Source of the DNA: Humitalea rosea
GTDB lineage: Bacteria > Pseudomonadota > Alphaproteobacteria > Acetobacterales > Acetobacteraceae
DNA length: 64,000 bases
Assembly: GCF_003253705.1 (NCBI RefSeq)
Contig: NZ_QKYU01000014.1
Coordinates: 62,001-126,000 of the forward strand
Direction: 5' to 3'
The notes under the pieces are model-generated. The model made no database searches. It was not told the origin of the DNA and saw only the letters and a list, made by a program, of their open reading frames with translations. The position numbers were made by a program, and so were the translations under genes. This document shows, piece by piece, positions 29,156-36,845 of the stretch (position 1 is its first letter; each line of letters starts with the position of its first letter).

Positions 29156-29838
29156 GGCACCCGGCGGATGAGCATGAGTCCGCAGCCGAAGGCCCGCGCA
29201 CGCCCCAAGCCGGCGCCGAGGGCCGCCAGGAAGGCCGCCGGGTCGGTCACGGTCAGGATGCCCTCGAAGTCGAGCACGCCGAAGCGCAGCGCGGCCGTAC
29301 CCGGCCTCGTGATCCGGATGGTCTCGTAGCCATCCACAGCGACATCGCCTAGCAGGGCAAAGCCATGCGCGGCGCCTTGGCGGGCGAGCCAGGCACGGCC
29401 GGCCGCAAGCATCACATCGTGCCGCGCCGCCGCCCGGGCCTCGCCCGGCGGATGCTGCCGCAGCGCGTCCATCACCACATCATGGCGCTGTCCGCGTTTG
29501 CCGGGCGCCGTCTGCCGCGCGATCACCGGATTGGCGTGCAGCACGAAACCCAGCCGATCCCCCACCCCAAGATTGGGCGCAAAGGGCTTGGTCTCCAGGT
29601 CGAAGATGTCGTTCAGTGGATTGGGGGGCCGCGAGGAGAGCGCCAGAAACTGTCCCGGCCGGTCCTGGCGCCACAGAAAGTCGCGCCGCCGGTCGGCGCC
29701 ATCGGAAAACAGCGCCCAGACCAGCTGGTGGGCGGCCGCGGCCTGCGGGCCGGTCTCCTCGGGCACCAGCAGCCGGGCCAAAGCGGCAACCGGTGCCTCA
29801 CGTCGCAGCCTGGCGCGAGAGAGGAACAGGCCGGTCAT
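29152..29838 (-). CDS. cas6e: Cas6e (CasE) pre-crRNA endoribonuclease
   Basis: 228 residues, close to the E. coli CasE length (199). Two ferredoxin-like folds. The conserved N-terminal His region reads AAAHQLVWALF (H37, equivalent to the catalytic His of CasE), and the C-terminal glycine-rich loop reads GLGRARAFGCGLMLIRRV. A GKRGQRHDVV segment matches the family. It cuts the repeat hairpin at its 3' base to leave the AUGAACCG handle and stays bound as part of Cascade. Overlaps cas5e and cas1 by four bases each. Confidence 0.93.
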
Positions 29839-30599
29839 GGCGCGGCGAGCTGCAGCACCAGCTCCTCACGAAGGTCGAACTGCCAGCACCGGCGGGATCG
29901 CGGCTGGTCACGGCGCAGCTCGATCCAGCGCCGGCGGCTGTCATCGGCCGGAATGGCGTCGGCGTCGCTCGCATCCAGCGTCACCACCGGCGCTGTGAGC
30001 CGCTCCGCAGGCAGGTCGCGCAGCCAACCGTCAAGCGCGCGCAGCCTGGCTTCCGGGCCAGCCTCATGGCGCTGCACCAGCGCTGCGGGCGCATCCGCCG
30101 CCGCGATCAGCTCCGGCGCCAGGGGCAGCCCCAGCGGGCAGGATTTGCGCCCGAGATAGGTGACGAAACCCGGGCAGCGCATCGCCTCGGCGATCTCGGC
30201 CAATGACCAGCGCGGTGCGGGGTCACGGGGCCACAAAGCGCCGAGATGCCACGCCCCACTGCGATAGTCGCGACGCGAGAGCACGGTGTTCAACCCGGGC
30301 TGTGCCAGCTCCTCGGCACGGGTGGCGAAGCGCCGGCCCCGCGCGGCCGAAGGCATCTGCGCCGTGTGGTAATCGGCCAGCAGCCGCCCTGGCGCGTGGC
30401 ACAGCAGCGCCAGCCCATAGCCGGTCGCGAGCGCGGCCTGGGCGGCATCATCCTCCCGCTCCAAGCCAAGGCAGGCGCCGATCAGCCCGAGCACGGCGGA
30501 GCGGGCCGGGCGGTCCCAGCCGGAGCGCCTCTCGCCCACCGCGATCGCCCCGAAGGAGGCGATCGGCGCGACCAGAGCGAAGGTCAGATAGTCAGCCAT
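29835..30599 (-). CDS. cas5e: Cas5e (CasD) Cascade subunit
   Basis: 254 residues. Begins ADYLTFALVAPIASFG, the standard Cas5e opening in which a RAMP ferredoxin fold binds the crRNA 5' handle. Family segments AVLGLIGACLGLERED, DYHTAQMPS and RDYRSGAWHLGALW (the DYR thumb region) are visible. It caps the 5' end of the crRNA in Cascade. The gene lies six bases after cas7e in the same operon. Confidence 0.94.
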   Translation of the reverse strand: MADYLTFALVAPIASFGAIAVGERRSGWDRPARSAVLGLIGACLGLEREDDAAQAALATGYGLALLCHAPGRLLADYHTAQMPSAARGRRFATRAEELAQPGLNTVLSRRDYRSGAWHLGALWPRDPAPRWSLAEIAEAMRCPGFVTYLGRKSCPLGLPLAPELIAAADAPAALVQRHEAGPEARLRALDGWLRDLPAERLTAPVVTLDASDADAIPADDSRRRWIELRRDQPRSRRCWQFDLREELVLQLAAP

Positions 30600-30605
30600 G
30601 CCGGG

Positions 30606-31646
30606 TCAGTCGCGGCAGAAGGCGATGACATCGGCGAGGCTGCCCTTGGCGCCGACATGCATGATCCGATCGTCGTCGCTGCCGGGGCCATAGGCGTCTT
30701 TGAGGGCACAGCGGAATTTGGTCAGCGCGGTAATCGACTGCGCCATCAGATCCTCCCCAGTGACCGGGCGCGCGAAGGCGCCAGCCAGGGTCCGCGGCTG
30801 CTGGTCGCCCCGCTCGGCCAGCAGATATTCAGCCCGGCCATGGGCGGCAAAGCTGTTCTGCTTGCCGCGAGGTGCGGCCGTTGCCGCGGCCTCCACCAGT
30901 GCTCCGACTGCGGTCGCCGCCAGGGCCGCATCGCCGCCGAGGTTTTTCAGCAGCAGCGCCCGATCCACGCAGAGGTAGAGGTAGAAGACGCCCGAGCCGA
31001 AGGCAGCCTCGCCCAAGAAGCCCGCCCCAGCATCCTCGGCCGAGGTCTTCAGGTCATCGACGGCGGTGTAGTAGTCATCCTCCACCGTCACGCGATGGGT
31101 GGTGATGGCATGGGCCACCTGCGCCGCCGCCTCGCGGTTGTAATCGGGGTCGGCGGCCAGCATCCGGCCGAACAGCGCGATGTCGGCCGCGGTATCGGCG
31201 GTCCGCAACAGCCCCGCCGCCTTGGCATCCAGCTTCTCTCCGGCAAGGAGGCGGTCGGCCAAGGCGAGGGCCGCGGTGCGTTCCTCCGGCGCGATGAAGG
31301 CAAGCTGTTCGATCCGCGTCGGCTCCTTGTCCTTGGCGTCCTTGATCTTGCCGAAGACGCCGGCGATGTCGCGCGCCGCCGCGATGGCCGCCTCCGCCAC
31401 CATGCCGCCGGCGAGCAGGTGGTCGCGCACCACCTCCCCCATGCGCTGGGTGCGCTGACCCATATGGCCGGCCAAGGCAGTGGCGAAGATTGGCGAGGTG
31501 CGCCAGGCCCGTTTCAGCGCCTGGGAGGACAGCCGCAGCCGTGGCGCGCCGCCGACGATGGCGGTCTTCGGGCGGCCGGTGTCGTCGCGGTTCATATTGG
31601 CCGGCGGGAAGAAGGTCAGCAGGTGCAGTTGCAGGAAGCGGCTCAT
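30606..31646 (-). CDS. cas7e: Cas7e (Cse4/CasC) Cascade backbone subunit
   Basis: 346 residues from the ATG at 31646, which gives the family N-terminus FLQLHLLTFFPPANMNRDDTGRPK and overlaps the cse2 stop by ATGA. A longer frame to 31832 is only read-through inside cse2. Other family segments: RLRLSSQALKRAWRTS, TVEDDYYTAVDDL and GSGVFYLYLCVDRALL. Six copies wrap the crRNA spacer in Cascade and flip out every sixth base, a fact that matters for the self-match at 34014-34048. Confidence 0.95.
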   Translation of the reverse strand: MSRFLQLHLLTFFPPANMNRDDTGRPKTAIVGGAPRLRLSSQALKRAWRTSPIFATALAGHMGQRTQRMGEVVRDHLLAGGMVAEAAIAAARDIAGVFGKIKDAKDKEPTRIEQLAFIAPEERTAALALADRLLAGEKLDAKAAGLLRTADTAADIALFGRMLAADPDYNREAAAQVAHAITTHRVTVEDDYYTAVDDLKTSAEDAGAGFLGEAAFGSGVFYLYLCVDRALLLKNLGGDAALAATAVGALVEAAATAAPRGKQNSFAAHGRAEYLLAERGDQQPRTLAGAFARPVTGEDLMAQSITALTKFRCALKDAYGPGSDDDRIMHVGAKGSLADVIAFCRD

Positions 31647-32197
31647 GCGGCGGTGTCCTTGGCGGGCGTGGCGGGTGGCGCCGGCTCGGCGTTCCAATAG
31701 GTGAAGATCCAGCGGCGCTTGGTCTCGGGGCCGCGATGCAGGTCGGGCCAATCGAACAGGGCACGGGAGAGATCGGCGACATTCGCCTCGCCTCCGGCCA
31801 GGGCGACCAGTCGGCGGAACACGATCAGGCATTCCTCGGGCTCGCTGGCTTCGAGCAGGCGGCGGAAACGCAAGGGCTTCAGCGTCGCGGTCTCTGGCTT
31901 GTCGGGGCTGTCCGGGCCGATCTGGCGGGCCAGCCGTTCGCCCGGCCGGTCGCGCCGGACATGGGCGAGCACGGCGGCGGCGAGCGCGATGGCGACAAGG
32001 TCCTTCTCATCCGTGGCGCCGCATTGGCGGAACAAGGCGATGGTGGCGGGTTCCTGCATCGCCTCGGCCAGGCTGGCGCAGCGTCGCAGCCGGGCCAGGG
32101 CGGCGCGATCGCCGGCGCGCTCGGAGGGGTTGGGCCGGCTCTGGTCCGGCACCAGCCCCCGCCACCAGCCGATGACGCCCTGTGGCGTGCGGATCAT
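31643..32197 (-). CDS. cse2: Cse2 (CasB) Cascade small subunit
   Basis: 184 residues, all-helical and basic, typical for CasB. Family stretches: VIGWWRGLVPD at the start, RAALARLRRCASLAEA, LKPLRFRRLLEASEPEECL and the C-terminal RRWIFTYW. Two copies form the belly of Cascade and stabilise the R-loop. Coupled to both neighbours by 4-bp overlaps. Confidence 0.93.
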   Translation of the reverse strand: MIRTPQGVIGWWRGLVPDQSRPNPSERAGDRAALARLRRCASLAEAMQEPATIALFRQCGATDEKDLVAIALAAAVLAHVRRDRPGERLARQIGPDSPDKPETATLKPLRFRRLLEASEPEECLIVFRRLVALAGGEANVADLSRALFDWPDLHRGPETKRRWIFTYWNAEPAPPATPAKDTAA

Positions 32198-33828
32198 GCG
32201 CTCTTGCCCTTTGCGGTCTTCGGTTTGGCCTCGACGGCCGGCAGCCCGAGGGTCTGGAACAGCGCCGCGCCTTCCTTGCCATAGCCCAGCAGCGCGAAGA
32301 CCAGGTTCCGCCGGGCGCGGCTGATACGCGGTGCGGCGCCGCCGTTTTCGGGCGTCATCGGCGCAGCCTCATCGAACAAGGCGAGCGCGATCCGGCGAAG
32401 CTGCGTGAGCCAGTTCAGCGGCGCGGCATCGGGCGGGGTCTGGAGGAGGGCGAAGAACAGCGGCTCGGTCTGCTCCCAGAGCCTTTCGCGCGGGGTCGAG
32501 AGCAGCTCGGCCTCCAGCTTCACCGTGGCCCCGGCGCTGAACAAGGCAAAGCGGATGGCGGAGCGCAGCAGCCCGGCGATCTGGTTGGCGGACACCACGA
32601 GCCTTGCCGCCAGCGCGTCCATCGCCTCCCGCGCGGCCTTGTCGGGGGCGGCGGGCAGCGGCATCTCGCTTTCGACAAAGGCGCGGGCCTTCATATTGTC
32701 CATGTCGTAGCCAGCGGCGAGCAGGCGGGCGCGGCCGCCTCCGGCGTCGATCTCGCGCGTGTCGCGCCAGCTGGCGATGGCCTTGGCCGGCAGTCGCAGC
32801 CCATCCGGGGTCGCCACCACCAGGCCCAGCCAGTGGCGATAGCCGACACCCCCCGGCTGTGGATGCAGCGGCAGGTATTCCGCGGCCGCCTTCAGCGCGT
32901 AATGTGGCGTCAGCGGATGCACCCGGCCCCAGCCAGCATAATTCGCGCCGCGCGGCCGCTGCCGCCAGGACCGCACCTGCACCGCATCGGCCGCACCGGT
33001 CAGGCCGCAGGGCTCGGTGGCAGAGCCCTCGGAGAAATCCAGCCGGATGCGGCGCGGCATCCCCCACCATGCTTGCAGCGGATGCGCCGTCTCCGGCGTG
33101 ACCACACGCGCGCCTTCGGAGGTCACGCTGGACGCCAGCCAAGGCAGGATGCGGGGCAGATCCTCGGGGCCGGGGATTTCGCCACGCGGCACATTGGCCC
33201 AAATCTGCTGCCACAGGCTCGGGCGGTCGCCAGGGCGGACCAGCGTGGTCATCGGCCCGCCGCCGCGCAAGCCGGTGCGATTGCCGGCGCCACCGGCAGG
33301 CGCCCAGCTCTGGAAGGTAAAGAGGGCCATGGCCGCGGCCGGCCGGCCGAGCGTCGCGATCCGTCCGCGATGGACCAGAAGATCGGTGTTCTGCCGTTGC
33401 GTGCTGGCGCCGGGCGCCTCGATCAGCAGGCGTTCGATGGGCTCCGCATCCGAGACCAGATCCTCAAGATCCTGCAGGAAGCGAGGGCCCTGCCCGTCCA
33501 GGTTGAAGGCATGGGCCAGGGGCGCGAAGGCGGCGTCCAGCGCATCGGGATCGGGCGGCGCCTCCCACCCCTCGCGCCAAGCTCCATGGCCTTCGGGCGG
33601 GCAGGCGGTGGCGAGCAGGCCGATGAGGAATTCGAGACTGGCAACGCGGAAATCGGCGCGAGGCCAGTCGAGCGCAACGATCGGATCTGTGGTTTCGGTG
33701 ATCTGGGCGGGGCGGATGGTGCTTCGCAGACCGCTGGCGCGCCGAATGGGAAGCCAGGGGAAGGTGATGAGGTTGAACAAATTGGGCGACCTCGCAACTC
33801 GACACGAAACTGGCGTCAGCGTAATCAT
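32194..33828 (-). CDS. cse1: Cse1 (CasA) Cascade large subunit
   Basis: 544 residues from the ATG at 33828. The family N-terminus FNLITFPWLPIRRASG begins only at residue 18, and a TTG at 33780 with GAGG nine bases upstream would start exactly there (528 residues), so the true start may be that TTG. Other family features: DWPRADFRVASLEFLIGLL, the zinc-free L1 region, and a C-terminal four-helix bundle (ending about 540). It reads the PAM and recruits Cas3. It is the first gene of the six-gene Cascade/adaptation operon and is separated from cas3 by 280 bp of regulatory sequence. The ATG at 33828 lies inside a 12-bp inverted repeat. Confidence 0.93.
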   Translation of the reverse strand: MITLTPVSCRVARSPNLFNLITFPWLPIRRASGLRSTIRPAQITETTDPIVALDWPRADFRVASLEFLIGLLATACPPEGHGAWREGWEAPPDPDALDAAFAPLAHAFNLDGQGPRFLQDLEDLVSDAEPIERLLIEAPGASTQRQNTDLLVHRGRIATLGRPAAAMALFTFQSWAPAGGAGNRTGLRGGGPMTTLVRPGDRPSLWQQIWANVPRGEIPGPEDLPRILPWLASSVTSEGARVVTPETAHPLQAWWGMPRRIRLDFSEGSATEPCGLTGAADAVQVRSWRQRPRGANYAGWGRVHPLTPHYALKAAAEYLPLHPQPGGVGYRHWLGLVVATPDGLRLPAKAIASWRDTREIDAGGGRARLLAAGYDMDNMKARAFVESEMPLPAAPDKAAREAMDALAARLVVSANQIAGLLRSAIRFALFSAGATVKLEAELLSTPRERLWEQTEPLFFALLQTPPDAAPLNWLTQLRRIALALFDEAAPMTPENGGAAPRISRARRNLVFALLGYGKEGAALFQTLGLPAVEAKPKTAKGKSA

Positions 33829-33860
33829 CTCCCAGGTGCCGTTTGGTTACCTGGGAGATG
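33826..33860. repeat. Perfect 12-bp inverted repeat over the cse1 start
   Basis: CATCTCCCAGGT, an 11-base loop, and ACCTGGGAGATG. On the minus strand the 3' arm ends with the ATG at 33828 and also contains the purine-rich GGGAG. In RNA it would hide the start codon; in DNA it could be an operator. Neither role is shown. Confidence 0.85.
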
Positions 33861-33884
33861 CGTGAGCAGGAGGCGATCTCCCGA

Positions 33885-33914
33885 TCAACGTCTTGAGCGT
33901 CGCGCTAGCTGCAC
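33885..33914 (-). CDS. Arg-rich mini-ORF behind a consensus ribosome-binding site (tentative)
   Basis: A GTG at 33914 lies nine bases after AGGAGG (within AGAGGAGGAG, 33930-33921) and opens nine sense codons, MQLARRSRR, then TGA. Four of the nine are arginine, using CGA, CGC, AGA and CGT; AGA and CGA are rare in such GC-rich genomes. CreT RNA toxins of type I CRISPR loci are short strong-SD ORFs that trap rare tRNAs, so this is a possible relative, or a leader peptide. A 63-residue frame (33847-34038) overlaps it and cannot be excluded. Real expression is unproven. Confidence 0.25.
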   Translation of the reverse strand: MQLARRSRR

Positions 33915-33950
33915 GCGGAATCTCCTCCTCTAAAGTGACGGCCGTTACAG

Positions 33951-33979
33951 GGGCCGACGGGATTCCCCCCCGTCGGCCC
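33951..33979. other. Strong hairpin between the self-target and cse1
   Basis: GGGCCGACGGG / CCCGTCGGCCC: a perfect 11-bp stem with a 7-base loop. No T-run follows on either strand, so it is not a canonical terminator. It lies downstream of the putative Cascade target and upstream of the mini-ORF and cse1, where it could act as an attenuator or an RNA-structure element. Confidence 0.6.
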
Positions 33980-34013
33980 AACTTCCGTAGCATTATCGAA
34001 AGTTCCCGGTCAA

Positions 34014-34048
34014 CGAGATTCTCTTGCCACACCTCCACGTTGGACCTT
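34014..34048 (-). promoter_or_regulatory. Candidate Cascade self-target (protospacer with AAG PAM)
   Basis: On the minus strand an AAG trinucleotide (34048-34046), the canonical type I-E PAM, is followed by 32 bases (34045-34014) that match the crRNA-like guide at 34104-34073. Positions 1-5, 7-9, 11, 13-17 and 19-23 match. Mismatches in the first 24 are at 6, 10, 12, 18 and 24; positions 6, 12, 18 and 24 are the ones Cascade leaves unpaired. Position 28 is the only further match. Partial PAM-proximal matching supports binding without Cas3 cleavage, as in CreA-type repression. A TTGACC (34013-34008) directly abuts the site. It lies upstream of the Cascade operon. Confidence 0.7.
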
Positions 34049-34131
34049 AATCCCCGCGAAGCGGGGAACCGAAAGAAGAACCTTGCAACACCACAACGGT
34101 GGACCGGTTCATCCCGCCGAGGCAGGCACGC
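34044..34131 (-). ncRNA. crRNA-like RNA with two degenerate repeats (CreA/CreR type candidate)
   Basis: Two repeat-like blocks lie one array period apart. Upstream repeat (34131-34105, minus strand) begins GCGTGCC, keeps a 5-bp stem and ends with the intact handle ATGAACCG. Downstream repeat (34071-34044) keeps a perfect CCCCGC-TTC-GCGGGG hairpin preceded by CGGTT but its handle is changed to ATTAAGGT. Between them are 33 bases, equal to a type I-E spacer plus one. Cas6e could process this to a crRNA with a normal 5' handle. The cas3 stop codon (34111-34109) lies inside the first handle. CreA and related cas-regulating RNAs have just this design; expression here is untested. Confidence 0.75.
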
Positions 34132-36793
34132 ACAAACTCAAACCAACGGATTCCTGATAGAATATTCGGACCGCAGTGCCCGATTCCGTGCGTCCCTCAA
34201 TCATATAGGCGTCGCGGCTCGCCGTCATCACCGCCAGCACCACGCGCTCGGACTCCCGCTCCCACCGTCCCCAGCCTGCCTTCGCCGCCTCCACCGCCGC
34301 TTCCAGGCCGGCAGGCACCGGGCAGGCCGCGATCCGGTGCCGCGCGACCAAAACCTCCGACAGCGCCCAGGCCCTGGCGGGATCGGCGTCGGCGGCATAG
34401 GGCACCACCGCGCCATCACGCAGCAGCGCCAGCCGCAGCGTGACCTGCGGGCGGTCCTCCAGCCGCGTCGGCGTCTGGGTTTCCGGCTCCCACAGCCCGG
34501 CGTTGCGATCGTAGCATTCGGTGAAGACCAGCAGGTTCTGCCGGGCGATGCCCGTGGCCGCCTGCGCCTTGCCCAACGCTTGGCCAGCGGCATCGGCAAG
34601 GGCTGCCGGGATCGCGCCAGGCGCCTGCGTGTCGAAAGCGGTTTCGATCAGCGGGCGCATGTCCTGCGGCGTCGTGATGGCGCCACGGCCGAACACTGCC
34701 CGTGCGCTGCGCCAAAGCAGGGCCGGATCGCGATAGACGGCAGCGGTTCCCGGCTGCGTTGCCTTGATCCAATCCGCCGCAGGCTCGTCAACCGGTTCTG
34801 GCGAGATGATCAGCAATTCCGGCCCGGAGATCGGCCGCGCCCCCCGTGCGTGACGCCACAAGCGTCCAGCGCGCTGGATCAAAAGATCGGCTGGCGCCAG
34901 ATCCGTCACCAGAAGATCGAAGTCCAGATCCAGGCTTTGCTCGATCACCTGCGTCGCGATCAGCACGCCGGCCCGGGTGGCACCGTCGCTGCCGCGGCCG
35001 AAGCGGCGCAGTACCTCCGCCTCGATGTCCAGCCGGTCGGCCATGGCGAAACGTGCATGGAACAGCAGCGGCGTCACGCCCTGCGCGCGCACAGCAGCCG
35101 CGGCCGCAATCGCGTCATCGACGGTGTTCCGCACCCAGGCCACCGCTGCCCCCGCTTTGGCCGCCATCAGGACGCGCTCCAGCGCCGCTGCCGCATCGGG
35201 CAGGCGAGAGACGACGACACGCCGCGCCAGCCCCGCGCGAACGTCGCATGGCTGCTCCACCACACCATCCGCCCCAACCAGAGTCGCCAGCGGATAGGCG
35301 GTCTGCGCGAGCGGCAACGCCCTGGCCTGCAGCCCCTTGCGGAAGGCCGTCACCAACTGCTGCCGGACATGCTTCGGCAAGGTCGCCGAGAGCAGGATGA
35401 CGGAGCCGCCGAGTGCGGCGTGGAACTCCAGCAAGGTGAGTATCTCGCGCCGCATATAGGCATCGAAGGCATGCACCTCATCGACGACCAACACCTTGCC
35501 GGCCAAGCCCTGCAAGCGAAGGGCCGCGTGGCGCACCGGCAGCACCGCCAGCAAAGCCTGGTCCAACGTGCCGACGCCGACCTGGGCGAGCAGGGCGCGA
35601 CGGCGGTCCTCAGCCAGCCAGGCGGCGCAATGCGCCTCGGCCGGTTCATCGGCCGGATCGGCGGGGCTGTTGCGCGCTGGAGGGGCTTCGGCGGGAATGC
35701 TGTTTATGAAGCGCGGATCCAGCGTGGCACGCGCATGGGCCAGGACGAGAGAGGGGTGGGCCTCTGCGGCGAAGAGGCCGCGATAGGCCTGACCCAGGCG
35801 CCCGAACATCGCATTCGCCGTGGCCATCGTCGGCAGCGCCAGGAACAGGCCGGTGGCGCGGCCTTCGGCGAGCAGCCGATGCGCCAGGATGACGGCGGCT
35901 TCGGTCTTGCCACTGCCGGTAAGGTCCTCGATCACCGCCATCACCGGGCCTGCCGGAAGAGTGACGGTTTCGGCCCAGGCCTGGATGGGCGAGGGCACCT
36001 GGATCGCCGGGAACAGCCGCCCCATGCCGGTGAAGCGCGAGGGCCGTGCGGAGGCCATGCCCGCGGCCGCCAAGGCGGAGGCCGCTTGTGGCAGCGCATG
36101 GTCCCACCAATAGGCCGCGGGGTCCGCTACGGCCGCCGGCGCCACATACGGGAACCACGCCTGTCGCGAGCCGATCCAGTCGGCCAGCGTCACCACCCCC
36201 GCAAGTTGCCAGCCCAGCCGAGCGATGTCGTGGTCGGAACCAGGCCGTGGGAGTGCGGGCGGCGAGAAGAGCCGCCGCATGGCATCGATGAAATCCACCG
36301 CGGCATCCAGACAGCCGGTGCAAATTTCGGAGGACCCTGGCGTAGTCAGCGGGTCGGCCGGTGGGCGGCCATGGTGGCCGGCAAGGGCACGCAAAAGCGG
36401 CCCGCGGCTGCCATCATCCCAGGCGTAGCGTCCCGCGATGCGAGGCGGAAGAACGTCGTCCAACGTGGACCCGAGCGTCGTCCGCAGCATCTGCAACCCC
36501 AGCACGTCGTGCTTCGGGCCGGAGGGCACTCCATTGGGCGGCAGCGGGCCAAGTGCGGCTGCGGGCCAAGCGGCGGGCGCCATGCCCTGAAACACTCGCG
36601 AGAATTTCCCGATGTCATGAACCGCGGTCAGGAACCCGAGGGTCTGGCCGGCGAGCGTGAAATGCGATGACCTGGGCAGCAGCATCGCAACCGCGGCGAC
36701 ATCAAGGGCATGGGCGACCAGCGGGTGCATGGCTGGTAGGCCATCGGCCTCCGGCCGGGCTTTGCCCCAGAACAGCGAGGTTTCGCTTCGCAA
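34109..36793 (-). CDS. cas3: CRISPR-associated helicase/nuclease Cas3, type I-E
   Basis: 894 residues, normal for I-E Cas3. N-terminal HD nuclease domain: H near 28, VHDIGKF (HD pair near 58-59) and HHGRPP. SF2 helicase: Walker A LTGSGKTEAA, DEVH-type motif II VVDEVHAFDAY, motif III ILLSATLP, motif VI QRAGRLWRH. C-terminal accessory domain follows. It is recruited by Cascade to degrade the displaced strand. First gene on the minus strand of the island; 280 bp of regulatory DNA separate it from cse1. Its last codons overlap the degenerate repeat at 34105-34131. Confidence 0.96.
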   Translation of the reverse strand: MRSETSLFWGKARPEADGLPAMHPLVAHALDVAAVAMLLPRSSHFTLAGQTLGFLTAVHDIGKFSRVFQGMAPAAWPAAALGPLPPNGVPSGPKHDVLGLQMLRTTLGSTLDDVLPPRIAGRYAWDDGSRGPLLRALAGHHGRPPADPLTTPGSSEICTGCLDAAVDFIDAMRRLFSPPALPRPGSDHDIARLGWQLAGVVTLADWIGSRQAWFPYVAPAAVADPAAYWWDHALPQAASALAAAGMASARPSRFTGMGRLFPAIQVPSPIQAWAETVTLPAGPVMAVIEDLTGSGKTEAAVILAHRLLAEGRATGLFLALPTMATANAMFGRLGQAYRGLFAAEAHPSLVLAHARATLDPRFINSIPAEAPPARNSPADPADEPAEAHCAAWLAEDRRRALLAQVGVGTLDQALLAVLPVRHAALRLQGLAGKVLVVDEVHAFDAYMRREILTLLEFHAALGGSVILLSATLPKHVRQQLVTAFRKGLQARALPLAQTAYPLATLVGADGVVEQPCDVRAGLARRVVVSRLPDAAAALERVLMAAKAGAAVAWVRNTVDDAIAAAAAVRAQGVTPLLFHARFAMADRLDIEAEVLRRFGRGSDGATRAGVLIATQVIEQSLDLDFDLLVTDLAPADLLIQRAGRLWRHARGARPISGPELLIISPEPVDEPAADWIKATQPGTAAVYRDPALLWRSARAVFGRGAITTPQDMRPLIETAFDTQAPGAIPAALADAAGQALGKAQAATGIARQNLLVFTECYDRNAGLWEPETQTPTRLEDRPQVTLRLALLRDGAVVPYAADADPARAWALSEVLVARHRIAACPVPAGLEAAVEAAKAGWGRWERESERVVLAVMTASRDAYMIEGRTESGTAVRIFYQESVGLSLCVPASAG

Positions 36794-36845
36794 TGAGCGC
36801 GCCCCATTTCTGGTTGTTTGTGCGAAGGGCTAACGTTGTCCCGGT

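Noticed and set aside
33992-34008. Sigma-70 promoter TTGACC (34013-34008) and GATAAT (33997-33992) on the minus strand
   Set aside because: Only 10 bp separate the two hexamers; a 16-18 bp spacer is expected, so the pair is not a credible promoter.
33847-34038. 63-residue minus-strand frame upstream of cse1
   Set aside because: No family resemblance, start within the putative self-target; the mini-ORF with the better ribosome-binding site overlaps it. Listed only as an alternative.
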